This document shows, in pieces, positions 46,001 to 54,450 of a stretch of DNA of 64,000 bases (positions are counted from its first letter, which is position 1; each line of letters starts with the position of its first letter). The DNA comes from Saccharothrix sp. NRRL B-16348 (GTDB taxonomy: Bacteria > Actinomycetota > Actinomycetes > Mycobacteriales > Pseudonocardiaceae). The position numbers and the translations under genes are program-made. The DNA is taken from positions 1 through 64,000 of the forward strand of contig NZ_LGED01000113.1 of the NCBI RefSeq assembly GCF_001280085.1. The letters are read 5' to 3'. Under the pieces are notes generated by a model. That model searched no databases and was not told the DNA's origin. It was given only the letters and a program-made list of their open reading frames with translations.

Positions 46001-46538
46001 GAGCACCGGAGGCTGGGACAACTACGTGAGCACGCCCGCCGTGAACGTCACCAACCCCGGTGGCACCACGGAGCTGTTCATGGTGTTCAGGACCGGCACC
46101 AGTTCCTTCGACGTCGACTCGATGTCGTTCACCGGGAACGGGGTCGGCGTACCGGGCCCCGGCGGCGGGACGAGTCGCATCGTGGGCCTCGGCGGCAAGT
46201 GCGTCGACGTCAACGCCGGCGGCACCGCCGACGGCACCAAGGTCCAGCTGTGGACCTGCAACAACGGCGTCAACCAGACGTGGACGCGCACCGGGCAGAC
46301 GTTCCAGGCCCTGGGCAAGTGCCTCAACGTCAACGGTGGCAGCACCGCCGACGGCGCGCTGGTGCAGCTGTGGACCTGCAACGGTTCCGCCGCGCAGAAC
46401 TGGTCGGTGGGTACCGACGGCACGATCCGCAACGGCTCGAAGTGCCTCGACGCCAACGGCGGCAGCTCCGCCGACGGCACCCAGCTGATCATCTGGACCT
46501 GCAACGGCGGCACCAACCAGCGGTGGACGGTGTCCTGA
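43068..46538 (+). CDS. Secreted ThuA-PQQ dehydrogenase-PKD-CBM6-CBM13 fusion
   Basis: A 1156-residue extracellular protein. The ATG at 43068 follows GAGGAG by five bases. Signal peptide about 1-32. ThuA-like domain about 35-262 ([51 protein letters not shown]). A glucose/sorbosone-dehydrogenase propeller about 275-700 (EDGLTGLALDPNFATT, HTGGYIAFGPGGNLYIGTGDD, EIYAMGFRNPFRF). PKD about 705-790, Ig-like linker, CBM6-like about 905-1025, CBM13 about 1030-1156. It joins in one chain what the locus at 29.7-34.3 kb keeps in two proteins, implying that the two domains work together. There is no DUF1080 here. Confidence 0.85.
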   Translation: MRHRFARLLSIIGCALVMMGLATAPAPAHPEGFHVLLFSKTAAGAYRHDSIPAGITMFEQLAAQNEWELTKSEDSSVFNDAALATFDVVVMLQTSGMVWDNDAQRAAAQKYMRGGGGFVAIHNATDMNIEQQFPWWDQMLGATMTAHSATVSGTAKVADRKHPSGTALPDRWTRTEEWYNFTRSVRGNAHVLVTADETTYDPGSSRMGYDHPISWCRNYEGGRLWATAMGHQASSYSEPLFREHVKGGVESAGGKVQADCGPTTWSSFEKVTLDDNTVGPAALDVAKDGRVFYAEYGGRVKVYKPDTRTTVTAASLSVYTGGEDGLTGLALDPNFATTKWIYLMYSPAGGGEDIARVSRFTVNGDALDLASERILMKVPSSRQAPEPGHTGGYIAFGPGGNLYIGTGDDVQPHRSDGYAPIDERPGWANNDVQATAANTNDLRGKILRIHPETNGTYTVPAGNMFAPGTARTKPEIYAMGFRNPFRFSVHPTTGAIYAADYGPDAANDNANRGPGGTVEWNVITSPGFYGWPYCIGDNIPFNDYNFATGQSGAKFNCDQPVNNSPNNTGLTTLPAARKAEVWYGNGANGNKFPEMGSPSGGEAPGAFPIYQYDANNPSATKFPAYFDQTPFFGEWSRNRMWEFRVGQDGKLLKINDFLSNLSFKSPLDMKFGPDGAMYLLEWGSGYGRDNPDSGLYRIDYKSGDRSPTATATASPTSGPAPLTVRFSSAGSGDPEGGPVTYRWEFGDGGTSTEANPTHTYTARGQFNAKLTVTDVGGKSGVGSVVVTAGNTAPTVNLSIPNGGMFGWGDSIPYTVTVTDPEDGTIDCGRVTTTPALGHDQHGHDLSPIPGCTGTMKAETDSAHASLNSFWVAASKYTDNGATGVPALDGSRQVLLQPKRKQAEYFTGSSGVRVVSQAAAESGARVGDIATGDWISFTPYNFSGINQVSVRLSSPSGGGSVEFRAGSPTGALIATVPVPSTGGWDNYVSTPAVNVTNPGGTTELFMVFRTGTSSFDVDSMSFTGNGVGVPGPGGGTSRIVGLGGKCVDVNAGGTADGTKVQLWTCNNGVNQTWTRTGQTFQALGKCLNVNGGSTADGALVQLWTCNGSAAQNWSVGTDGTIRNGSKCLDANGGSSADGTQLIIWTCNGGTNQRWTVS

Positions 46539-46544
46539 GCGGGC

Positions 46545-46580
46545 GGTCCGCGGCTCCGGCACGCGCCGGAGCCGCGGACC
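46545..46580 (+). terminator. Terminator after the fusion gene
   Basis: Perfect 16-bp stem (46545-46560 with 46565-46580), loop ACGC, six bases beyond the stop. The next gene may depend on read-through or its own promoter. Confidence 0.8.
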
Positions 46581-46625
46581 CTTCGCCGCGAGGTCCTTTC
46601 TCACCGCACGGCAAGGAGGACGGTC

Positions 46626-47333
46626 ATGGGCAGGACCACGTCGGTGGCACGGGCACGGCCGGGGAAGTCCCCACGCCAGGCCGCCGGGCCGCGATCGCCG
46701 CGCTCCTTGTGGGGCTCGGCCACCGCCCTGGTCACCACGTTCGCGCTCGGGTTCGCCGTCGCCTTCGTGTCCGGCTCGTGGACGACGGGCCCGGACGCGA
46801 CGGAGCGCCGGATCGCCGAGTTGGAGCAGGCCGAGGCGCAGCGTGACGTCGAGCAGGTCGGCACGTTGATCGAACTCGCCAAGGGCGGCCGGGAACGCCT
46901 GACCCCGGTGCTCCAGGCGATGGCGACCGCGTCTCCCCCACCGGGCACCGGGTCACCGGCCGCGCCCGCGGTCGACGTCGTGCGCGGATGGCGCGACGTG
47001 GTGTCCGCGGAGGTCCAGCGGTACGCCGAGACACCGTCCGCGGGCAACGGCGTGAACGTCGCCCGCACCGGGATGCGCACCGCCGTCGAGCAGCTCGCCG
47101 CCGCGATCGACGGCTTCGCCGCCGCGGCCACCGCGCCCGCGCCACTGGCGGGCGACCTGCTGACCCTGGCCGGCGCGCAACGCACGCTGGCACTGCGCAC
47201 CTGGTCGGTCGCCGCGCTCCAGCTGGACGTGATCAGCATCGACGCCGGCAAGGGCCACGTGCACGTGTACCTGCCGTCCGGGCCGGACTCCGGCACGATC
47301 CCGGCCGACACGGCGCCGGAGGGCAGCGGGTGA
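46626..47333 (+). CDS. Membrane-anchored protein of unknown function
   Basis: Unrecognised, 235 residues. The ATG at 46626 follows AAGGAGG. A basic cytoplasmic N-terminus precedes one membrane segment (about 29-50, SATALVTTFALGFAVAFVSG). Then comes a charged helix likely to form a coiled coil (ERRIAELEQAEAQRDVEQVGTLIELAKG), a Pro-rich linker, and a second helical region (about 130-195). A short beta tail ends in HVHVYLPSGPDSG. No catalytic motif is visible. It lies between the ThuA-dehydrogenase fusion and the esterase, so it may be a membrane-side partner such as an anchor or electron-transfer organiser; this is speculation. Confidence 0.7.
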   Translation: MGRTTSVARARPGKSPRQAAGPRSPRSLWGSATALVTTFALGFAVAFVSGSWTTGPDATERRIAELEQAEAQRDVEQVGTLIELAKGGRERLTPVLQAMATASPPPGTGSPAAPAVDVVRGWRDVVSAEVQRYAETPSAGNGVNVARTGMRTAVEQLAAAIDGFAAAATAPAPLAGDLLTLAGAQRTLALRTWSVAALQLDVISIDAGKGHVHVYLPSGPDSGTIPADTAPEGSG

Positions 47334-47385
47334 CCGCCGACCCACCCCATCAGCAAGCACACCCACACAGAACGGAAGCACAACC

Positions 47386-48711
47386 GTGTCAAAGGACAAC
47401 CGCTTTCACCGGCGCTGGACGTTGTTCGGCGCCGCCGCCGCGCTGCTCCTGGCCGGCACCGACGTCGCGGGCGCCGAGCCCGCTCCCGCGGCGCCCGTCA
47501 CGTCGGACACCGTCACCACCGCCGCCGCGACCCCGGGCTGCGGCAAGGCGCCGACCCTGCGCAGCGGCACGCACACCATCCAGACCGGTGGCAAGAACCG
47601 CAGCTTCATCCTGAGCATCCCCGACAACTACAACAACACCTACCAGCACCGGTTGGTCTTCGGGTTCCACTGGCTGGGCGGCACCATGGACCAGGTCGCC
47701 GGTGGCGGGAGCGACGGTGCGGTCTACGCCCACTACGGGCTGAAGCAGCTGTCGAACAACACGGCGATCTTCGTCGCGCCCCAGGGCCTCAACAACGGCT
47801 GGGGCAACTCCGGCGGCGAGGACGTCAACTTCGTCGACGCCATGATCAAGCGGATCGAGGACGACCTCTGCGTCGACACCACGCAGCGGTTCTCGCTCGG
47901 CTTCAGCTACGGCGGCGCGATGAGCATCTCGCTCGCGTGCTCCCGGCCGACGGTGTTCCGCGCCATCGCCGCCATCGCCTCGCCCGGTGAGATCAGCGGC
48001 TGCTCGGGCGGCACCGCGCCCGTCGCCTACATGGGCATCCACGGCATCTCGGACAACATCGGCAGCGGCCGCGGCCAGCGCGACCGGTGGGTCCGCAACA
48101 ACGGCTGCACGGTCCAGAACCCGCCGGAGCCGGCCCGCGGCAGCAACACGCACATCACCACCGCCTACTCGGGGTGCCGGACCGGGTACCCGGTCGTCTG
48201 GGCCCCGTTCGACGGCGGCCACCAGCAGGGACCGGTGGACGGGTGCGCGGGCTGCGAGTCCGGCGCCAGGAGCTGGGTCAAGGGCGAGGTGTGGAAGTTC
48301 TTCACCGGTGAGCAGGGCCCCATCCCGGACCCGACCACGTTCCGGCTGCGCGGCGAGGCGAGCAGCCGGTGCCTGGACGTCAACGGCGCGAACTCGGCGA
48401 GCGGCACGCAGATGATCATCTGGGACTGCAACACCGGCGCCAACCAGCAGTTCACCGTGAACGGGAAGGCCCTGCAGGTGATGGGCAAGTGCCTGGACAT
48501 GCCGAGCAACGCCGCCGCGGGCACGCGGGTGCGGATCTGGGACTGCAACAGCGGCACGAACCAGCAGTGGAACCTGAACACCAACGGCACGGTCAGCAAC
48601 GTGCAGAACGGGCTGTGCCTCGACGTCAACGGGGCCGCCACCGCCAACGGCTCCGCGGTGATCGTGTGGAACTGCCACACCGGCGCGAACCAGCGCTGGG
48701 CCCGGGCCTAG
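47386..48711 (+). CDS. Secreted feruloyl-esterase/PHB-depolymerase-like enzyme with C-terminal CBM13
   Basis: Paralogue of the esterase at 28292, 441 residues. GTG at 47386 after GGAAG; signal peptide about 1-31. The catalytic domain (about 50-310) begins GCGKAPTLRSGTHTI and keeps the elbow GFSYGG, MGIHGISDN and FDGGHQQG. CBM13 (about 320-441) is at the C-terminus and of the RCLDVNG...NQQW type, whereas the paralogue carries a different CBM13 type at its N-terminus. In both loci the esterase follows the ThuA/dehydrogenase genes. It probably cleaves phenolic esters from plant cell-wall polymers. A bidirectional terminator follows. Confidence 0.85.
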   Translation: MSKDNRFHRRWTLFGAAAALLLAGTDVAGAEPAPAAPVTSDTVTTAAATPGCGKAPTLRSGTHTIQTGGKNRSFILSIPDNYNNTYQHRLVFGFHWLGGTMDQVAGGGSDGAVYAHYGLKQLSNNTAIFVAPQGLNNGWGNSGGEDVNFVDAMIKRIEDDLCVDTTQRFSLGFSYGGAMSISLACSRPTVFRAIAAIASPGEISGCSGGTAPVAYMGIHGISDNIGSGRGQRDRWVRNNGCTVQNPPEPARGSNTHITTAYSGCRTGYPVVWAPFDGGHQQGPVDGCAGCESGARSWVKGEVWKFFTGEQGPIPDPTTFRLRGEASSRCLDVNGANSASGTQMIIWDCNTGANQQFTVNGKALQVMGKCLDMPSNAAAGTRVRIWDCNSGTNQQWNLNTNGTVSNVQNGLCLDVNGAATANGSAVIVWNCHTGANQRWARA

Positions 48712-48719
48712 ATGAAGAC

Positions 48720-48750
48720 CGAGGCGGCCCGCGCAGTGCGGGCCGCCTCG
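48720..48750. terminator. Bidirectional terminator between esterase and GH3
   Basis: Perfect 13-bp stem (48720-48732 with 48738-48750), loop GCAGT, between convergent stops at 48711 and 48784. Confidence 0.8.
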
Positions 48751-48783
48751 ACTCATCGGTCAGCGACAGGTGCGCGGAGCGCC

Positions 48784-51627
48784 TCAGCCGGCCGGGTGCT
48801 CCGAGGTGAGCCGGAACGCGGCGAGCCCGAAGTCGCCGTGCAGCGTCAACGACAGGTCGTGGACACCGTCCACCCGCTCCGGGAACAGCGCCGCGGCCCT
48901 CGTCCACTGGTAGCGGTCGCCCGTCACCGGCACGTCGACCACGCCGAGCGACCGGTCGGCCAGGTGGAGCTCCAGCCGTGCCTGCCCCGGACCACCCGCG
49001 CGCGCCACCTCGACCTCGACGCCGACGGCGCCGGTCAGGTCCGCGGCGCGGAACAGCAGCGTCGCGGGGCGCGCCGGGTCCACCGGGGCGACCGCGTCGC
49101 CGGCGGCCCTGGTCGCGTCGACGAGCACGATCTCCGAGTAGTCGTCGAAGTCGACGGCTCGGGTGTCCCGGTCGACCACCGCGCGCGGCGCCGGGCTGTC
49201 GCCGGTGACGGTGAGCGGTGCGACGAGGACGTGGTCCTCGGCGGAACGGGCGACGACGATCTCGTAGTCGCCCGGGTCGACCGTGAACGCGCCGCGGGCG
49301 ACGTCCCAGTGGGCGAGCCGTTCGACGGGCAGCCGGAAGGTCAGCTCCGCGCTCTCCCCCGCGGCGACGCGGACCTTGCGGAAGTCGACCAGGCGCAGCC
49401 GGGGCGCGTCGTAGCGGGCGCCCAGCGCACGCGCGTACACCTGGACCACCTCGCTGCCGGGCCGCGCGCCCGTGTTCGCCACCGCCACCGAGACGTCGAG
49501 CGCCCCGTCCTGCGGCACGACCTCCGCCGACAACCGCAGGTCGCGGTGGGCGAAGTCGGAGTAGGACAAGCCGTGGCCGAACGGGTACAGCGGCGCGGTC
49601 CGGTGGTACTGGTAGGTCCACCCCGCCTTGATGACGTCGTAGTCGAGCGGGTGGGGCAGGTCGTCGTCGCCCCGGTACCACGTCTGCGGCAGCCGGCCCG
49701 CCGGCTCCGCGTCGCCGAGCAGCACGTCGGCGAGCGCGTGACCTGTCTCCTGCCCGCCGTGGGAAGTCCACACCACGGCGGGCAGGTGCTCATCGGCCCA
49801 GTCGAGGGCGTAGGGGTAGCTGCTCATCACCACCAGGACGGTCTCCGGCCGGACCTCGGCGACGGCGCGGAGCAGCGCCTCCTGCGTGCCGGGCAGCGCG
49901 GTGCCGGTGCGGTCCTGCGTCTCGCGGCCGTTGATGAGCGGGTGGTTGCCGAGCACGACGACCGCGAGGTCGGCGTCGGCCGCGGCGGCACGGGCCTCGG
50001 CCGCGCCGTCGCGCACCAGCTCACGCGACCAGCGCTCGGCGGCCTCGGGCGTCTCGGCCGTGACGCCCACCCGGCCGTCGGCGGGGTCGACCGCGGCGTA
50101 ACGGCCGGTGAGGACGTTGCGCAGCAGCACCGCGTCGCCGTCGTCCGCGACGGGCTCCAGCCGGAACGTCTCGTGCACGTCCCAGCTCTTGACGCGCTCT
50201 TCCTCGATGACCAGCGAGCCGTACTTGGCGCCGAGGTACCGGCCGGTGTCGGCGGACCGCAGGGTCAGCACGTCGTCGCCCCACTCGGTGACGTCGAACT
50301 CGGTGTCGCAGAGCAGCCTGCCGGTGGTGCGGGACCGCAGCGCAACGCGGTCGTCACCCGACACGCGGACCACCTCGCCGAGCGCCTCTTCAAGGCCGGC
50401 GGCGACGGTGACCTGGTACGGCATCGTGCCGCTGTACCAGTCCTCCTGCAGCACGTCGGAGAGCGGGCCGATGACCGCGACGCGGGGCGCCGCGGCCTTG
50501 TCCAGCGGCAGCAGCCCGTCGTTCTTCAGCAGCACCACGGACTCGGTGGCCGCACGCGCGGCGAGCACCCGGTGGTCCGGGTGGTCGATCACGTCGGGGC
50601 CGATCGCCGCGTACGGGTCGAGGTCGGGGTCGAACTCGCCGAGGCGGAACCGCAGCGCCAGCTGCCTGCGCACCGCGCGGTCGATGTCGGCCTCGTCGAT
50701 CAGGCCGCGGTCCAGCGCCTCGCGCAGCCGGCCGACCGGCGTGGCGCTGTCCAGGCCGTGGTCGGTGAAGCTGTCGATGCCCGCCTTGAGGGCGGCGGCG
50801 TGGGACTCCGCGTGGTCGTCGAAGTAGTGCTCCAGGTCGACCAGGTTGGACGGCGCCTCCGCGTCGCTGACCACGAACAGCTCGTGCCCGGTCGGCTCGG
50901 CCCACCGGCGCAGCTCGTCCTCGATCAACGGGCTGACGTGGCACGGGCGGCCGTTGACCAGGTTGTACGCGGCCATGGCGCCGGTCGCCGCGCCGGACTC
51001 CACCACGGGCCGGAACGCCGCCAGGTCGTACTCCTGCAGCACGCGGGGACGCACACCGGAGGAGGTGGTGCAGCGGTCGTCCTCGTTGTTGTAGGCCAGG
51101 AAGTGCTTGAGCACGGGCGCCGTGCGCAGGAACCGGGGGTCGTCGCCCGCCATGCCGCGGCAGAACGCCTCCGCCAGCCGCGCGGTGTGCACGGGGTCCT
51201 CGGAGTAGCCCTCCTCGTTGCGCCCCCAGCGCGGGTCGCGCAGCAGGTTCACCACCGGCGCCCACGCCTGCAGGCTCGTCGGTGCGTCGCCGTCGGCGGG
51301 CGGGCGGTGCCGGTGGAAGGCGCGCAGTTCGATCGAGGTCGCCTCCGCGACGCGGCGCACCAGGTCCTCGTCCCAGGTCGCGCCCAGGCCCACGGCCTGC
51401 GGGAACGCCGTGGCGACGCCCAGCCACGACACGCCGTGCAACGCCTCGGCGCCGGTGCGGAAGGGGCCGAGGCCCAGCCGCGGCACGGCCGGCGCGTGCT
51501 GGTGCAGCATCGCGATCCGCTCGTCGAGCGTCAGCCGCTCGAGGAGATCATCGACGCGCTTGCGCACGTCCAGCTCGGAGTCGTGGAACGGCAGCCGCTC
51601 GGTGGCGGACAGGGATGAGGAACTCAC
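48784..51627 (-). CDS. Cytoplasmic GH3 beta-glucosidase/xylosidase with inserted beta-trefoil domain
   Basis: A retaining GH3 enzyme finishing imported oligosaccharides, 947 residues, no signal peptide. I chose the GTG at 51627; the TTG at 51636 abuts the GAGGGG site. The barrel holds FPQAVGLGATWD, GRNEEGYSEDP, VLKHFLAYNNE and the nucleophile Asp (about 255) in FVVSDAEAP. The second domain starts at VVLLKNDGLLPLD. Inserted in it is a segment of about 90 residues (SRTTGRLLCDT, SADTGRYLGAKYGSL, NVLTGRYAAVDPADG) resembling a fascin-like beta-trefoil. The fibronectin-like domain and a C-terminal jelly-roll module (about 800-947) follow. It is divergent from the ABC importer across a shared operator region. 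Confidence 0.85.
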   Translation of the reverse strand: MSSSSLSATERLPFHDSELDVRKRVDDLLERLTLDERIAMLHQHAPAVPRLGLGPFRTGAEALHGVSWLGVATAFPQAVGLGATWDEDLVRRVAEATSIELRAFHRHRPPADGDAPTSLQAWAPVVNLLRDPRWGRNEEGYSEDPVHTARLAEAFCRGMAGDDPRFLRTAPVLKHFLAYNNEDDRCTTSSGVRPRVLQEYDLAAFRPVVESGAATGAMAAYNLVNGRPCHVSPLIEDELRRWAEPTGHELFVVSDAEAPSNLVDLEHYFDDHAESHAAALKAGIDSFTDHGLDSATPVGRLREALDRGLIDEADIDRAVRRQLALRFRLGEFDPDLDPYAAIGPDVIDHPDHRVLAARAATESVVLLKNDGLLPLDKAAAPRVAVIGPLSDVLQEDWYSGTMPYQVTVAAGLEEALGEVVRVSGDDRVALRSRTTGRLLCDTEFDVTEWGDDVLTLRSADTGRYLGAKYGSLVIEEERVKSWDVHETFRLEPVADDGDAVLLRNVLTGRYAAVDPADGRVGVTAETPEAAERWSRELVRDGAAEARAAAADADLAVVVLGNHPLINGRETQDRTGTALPGTQEALLRAVAEVRPETVLVVMSSYPYALDWADEHLPAVVWTSHGGQETGHALADVLLGDAEPAGRLPQTWYRGDDDLPHPLDYDVIKAGWTYQYHRTAPLYPFGHGLSYSDFAHRDLRLSAEVVPQDGALDVSVAVANTGARPGSEVVQVYARALGARYDAPRLRLVDFRKVRVAAGESAELTFRLPVERLAHWDVARGAFTVDPGDYEIVVARSAEDHVLVAPLTVTGDSPAPRAVVDRDTRAVDFDDYSEIVLVDATRAAGDAVAPVDPARPATLLFRAADLTGAVGVEVEVARAGGPGQARLELHLADRSLGVVDVPVTGDRYQWTRAAALFPERVDGVHDLSLTLHGDFGLAAFRLTSEHPAG

Positions 51628-51655
51628 TCGGCACAACCCCTCAACTGAGATCAGG

Positions 51656-51667
51656 TGAAGCGCTTCA
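51656..51667. promoter_or_regulatory. LacI-type operator TGAAGCGCTTCA
   Basis: Perfect 12-bp palindrome 29 bases upstream of the GH3 start. A second copy is at 51778-51790. The LacI protein encoded at 55495 is the obvious candidate to bind both. Confidence 0.65.
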
Positions 51668-51777
51668 ACGCTGACATGGCCCTGGTAGCGCTGTCAATCG
51701 ATGCCTTCAACCTCGCATCTTGCTTGGCAACTACCCCTTGCCGTGCGTCACGTCACATGACTACTCTCCCGGCATCG

Positions 51778-51790
51778 TCAAGCGCTTCGA
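51778..51790. promoter_or_regulatory. LacI-type operator TCAAGCGCTTCGA
   Basis: Same AAGCGCTT core as 51656-51667, 37 bases before the binding-protein start. The pair brackets the divergent promoter region, about 122 bases apart. Confidence 0.6.
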
Positions 51791-51826
51791 CACTCCGGCT
51801 TTCAACGTAGAAGGGTGGGCCCTGTC

Positions 51827-53506
51827 ATGGGGATTGAGCTGAATCGCAGAAGGTTCCTGAGCACCACGGTCTCGGTCGCGGGACTAGCGGCCATGGGTGG
51901 CCTGTTGTCCGCCTGCGGCGGCGGCGCTCAGCAGAAGACCGGCGCGAACAGCGACGCCCTCAAGGCCGCGCTGCCGAAGTACGTCCCGAGCAGCGCGATC
52001 AAGGCGGACATCGCGTCCGTCGCCGGTGGCCCGGACATCCTGACCGACCCCGGCTTCCTCACCTACCCGTCGAACCCGGTCGCCACGGTGTCCGGCATCC
52101 CGGGCAAGGGCGGCAAGTACACGGCCGTCACGCCGCTGTGGGGCACGATCCCGCCCGCCGACAACTCGTTCTACCAGGCCATGAACCAGGCGCTGGGCGT
52201 CACGCTCGACATGAAGCCCGCCGACGGCAACAACTACGCGACGATCATCCCCACCATGACCGCCGCCAAGCGGCTGCCCGACTGGATCCAGCTGCCGAAC
52301 TGGTGGAACGCCAACTTCAACGTCGGCGAACTGGCCGGGTCGCAGCTCGCGGACCTGACGCCCTACCTGGCCGGCGACAAGATCGAGAAGTACCCCAACC
52401 TCGCGGCCATCCCCACGGGCGCGTGGCAGGCAGGCGCCTGGGGCGACAAGCTCTACGGCATCCCGTCGTTCTCCAGCGGATTCGTAATCGCCGGCGGCAC
52501 GGCCTACCGCCGCGACCTCCTCGAGGCCAGGGGCATCACCGCGGACCAGGTGAAGTCCGCCGACGACCTGATGAACCTGGGCAAGGAGCTGACCGACGCC
52601 AAGGGCGGCGTGTGGGCCTTCGACGACGTGTGGACCTACATGTTCCCGTCCTGGGGCGTGCCCCTCAAGTGGACGGTGAAGGACGGCAAGCTGGTCCACA
52701 AGTACGACATGCCGGAACTGCTGGACGCCCTGGAGTGGCACCACAAGCTCGCGACCGCGGGCTACATCCACCCGGACGCGCTGGCCGGCAACAACGCCGA
52801 CGGCAACGTGCGCTTCTACGCCGGGAAGGTGCTGATCGCGGGCGGCGGCGCCGGCGGGTGGAACGCCTCCGACCACCAGTCCGGCACGGCCGCCAACCCG
52901 AACTACCGGAAGGGCTTCTTCGACTTCTTCACCAAGGACGGCAAGGGCGAGCCGCGGATCGAGGTCGGTTCCTCCTCCCGGATCCTCAGCTACCTCAACA
53001 GCAACCTGAAGCCGGAGCAGATCGAGGAGTTGCTGGCGGTCGCGAACTACCTGGCCGCGCCGTACGGCTCCAAGGAGTACACGCTGATCAACTTCGGCAT
53101 CGAAGGCGTCCACCACACGATGGTCAACGGCGTGCCGACCGCCACCGAAGAGGGCAAGAAGAACGTCCAGCCGCAGACCTTCCCGTTCCTGGCCTCGCCG
53201 GCCTCGGTGATCAGCAACCCCGGCGCGGACGTCGTCACCAACGACTACACCGCCTGGCAGGCCGCGAACGTCAAGCACCTGAAGAAGCCGGTGTTCTGGA
53301 ACATGAACATCAGCCTGCCGCGCTCGATGGCCACCGCCGACGCGGGACAGGCCGTCGAGGACGCCATCAAGGACTGCTACCACGGCAAGAAGAAGGTCTC
53401 CGACGTGAAGGAGGCGATCAACACCTGGAAGTCCAGCGGCGGCGGCGACAAGCTGGTCCAGTGGACGGACGAGAACGTCCTGCAGAAGTTCGGGACCGGG
53501 CAATGA
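51827..53506 (+). CDS. Sugar-binding lipoprotein of an LplA/YtcQ-type importer
   Basis: Captures oligosaccharides for import, 559 residues, longer than typical binding proteins as is usual for this subgroup. The ATG at 51827 is chosen; a GTG 12 bases upstream is in frame. The signal peptide has twin arginines (LNRRRFLSTT) and a lipobox (LLSAC). Features include WGTIPPADNSFYQAMNQALG, LPDWIQLPNWWN, WGDKLYGIPSFSSGFV and FYAGKVLIAGGGAGGW. Its stop overlaps the start of the first permease. Given the adjacent GH31, GH42 and GH3, its ligand is probably a xyloglucan-type oligosaccharide (inference). Confidence 0.9.
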   Translation: MGIELNRRRFLSTTVSVAGLAAMGGLLSACGGGAQQKTGANSDALKAALPKYVPSSAIKADIASVAGGPDILTDPGFLTYPSNPVATVSGIPGKGGKYTAVTPLWGTIPPADNSFYQAMNQALGVTLDMKPADGNNYATIIPTMTAAKRLPDWIQLPNWWNANFNVGELAGSQLADLTPYLAGDKIEKYPNLAAIPTGAWQAGAWGDKLYGIPSFSSGFVIAGGTAYRRDLLEARGITADQVKSADDLMNLGKELTDAKGGVWAFDDVWTYMFPSWGVPLKWTVKDGKLVHKYDMPELLDALEWHHKLATAGYIHPDALAGNNADGNVRFYAGKVLIAGGGAGGWNASDHQSGTAANPNYRKGFFDFFTKDGKGEPRIEVGSSSRILSYLNSNLKPEQIEELLAVANYLAAPYGSKEYTLINFGIEGVHHTMVNGVPTATEEGKKNVQPQTFPFLASPASVISNPGADVVTNDYTAWQAANVKHLKKPVFWNMNISLPRSMATADAGQAVEDAIKDCYHGKKKVSDVKEAINTWKSSGGGDKLVQWTDENVLQKFGTGQ

Positions 53507-54450
53507 GCTCCGTGACCACGGAGCAGCCCGCACCGAAGAACAAGCTGAGCCTGCGGTCGCGGCTGCGGCGGGACCGGTCGCTGCTGTTGATGACCGTGCC
53601 CTCCGTGGCCCTGCTCCTGGTCTTCAACTACGTGCCGCTCTTCGGGCTGCTGACCGCGTTCCAGGACTACAACCCGCTGGTGGGGGTGTGGAACAGCGAG
53701 TGGGTGGGCTTCGCCCAGTTCGTGGCCCTGTTCGACGACTCGCTGTTCTGGGGTTCGCTGACGAACACGCTGTACCTCAGCTTCGTGCAGCTGATCCTGT
53801 TCTTCCCGATCCCGATCGCGCTGGCGCTGCTGCTGAACTCGGTGCTCAGCGAACGGCTGCGCAACCTCATCCAGTCCATCGCCTACCTGCCGCACTTCTT
53901 CTCGTGGGTGCTCGCGATCACGATCTTCCAGCAGATGTTCGGCGGTGCGGGGCTGCTCAACCAGTTCCTGCGCAGCAACGACATCGGCATCTGGGACATC
54001 ATGACCAACCCGGACACCTTCGCGCTGCTGATCACCTCGCAGGCGATCTGGAAGGAAGCCGGCTGGTCGATCATCGTGTTCCTGGCCGCGCTCGCGGCCA
54101 TCAACACCGACCTGTACGAGTCGTCCGCGGTGGACGGGGCCGGCCGGTGGCGGCGCCTGTGGCACATCACCCTGCCCGGCATGATGGGCGTCATCATGCT
54201 CATGCTGGTGCTGCGCCTGGGCAACGCGCTCAGCGTCGGTTTCGAGCAGTTCCTGATCCAGCGGGACGCGGTCGGCCACGAAGCGGCCGACGTGCTCGAC
54301 ACCTTCGCGTTCTACTACGGCATCGCCACCAACAACTACAGCTACGGCGCGGCGGCCGGGCTGTTCAAGAGCGTCATCTCGCTGCTGCTCATCTGGGGCG
54401 CGAACAAGCTGGCGCACGCATTCGGCGAAGACGGGTTGTACCGGAAATGA
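53503..54450 (+). CDS. Sugar ABC transporter permease (LplB type)
   Basis: First membrane subunit, 315 residues, six membrane segments. The ATG overlaps the binding-protein stop (ATGA). It starts RRDRSLLLMTVPSVALLLVF, has the FNYVPLFGLLTAFQDYNP signature of the LplB/polysaccharide-importer group and the EAA loop LYESSAVDGAGRWRRLWHITLPG. No ATPase gene accompanies it; a shared MsiK-like ATPase elsewhere is expected. Confidence 0.92.
   Translation: MSSVTTEQPAPKNKLSLRSRLRRDRSLLLMTVPSVALLLVFNYVPLFGLLTAFQDYNPLVGVWNSEWVGFAQFVALFDDSLFWGSLTNTLYLSFVQLILFFPIPIALALLLNSVLSERLRNLIQSIAYLPHFFSWVLAITIFQQMFGGAGLLNQFLRSNDIGIWDIMTNPDTFALLITSQAIWKEAGWSIIVFLAALAAINTDLYESSAVDGAGRWRRLWHITLPGMMGVIMLMLVLRLGNALSVGFEQFLIQRDAVGHEAADVLDTFAFYYGIATNNYSYGAAAGLFKSVISLLLIWGANKLAHAFGEDGLYRK

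Noticed and set aside
42792..46604. A 1270-codon minus-strand open frame
   Set aside because: Antisense shadow of the ThuA-dehydrogenase fusion gene, with low-complexity composition and no start signal.
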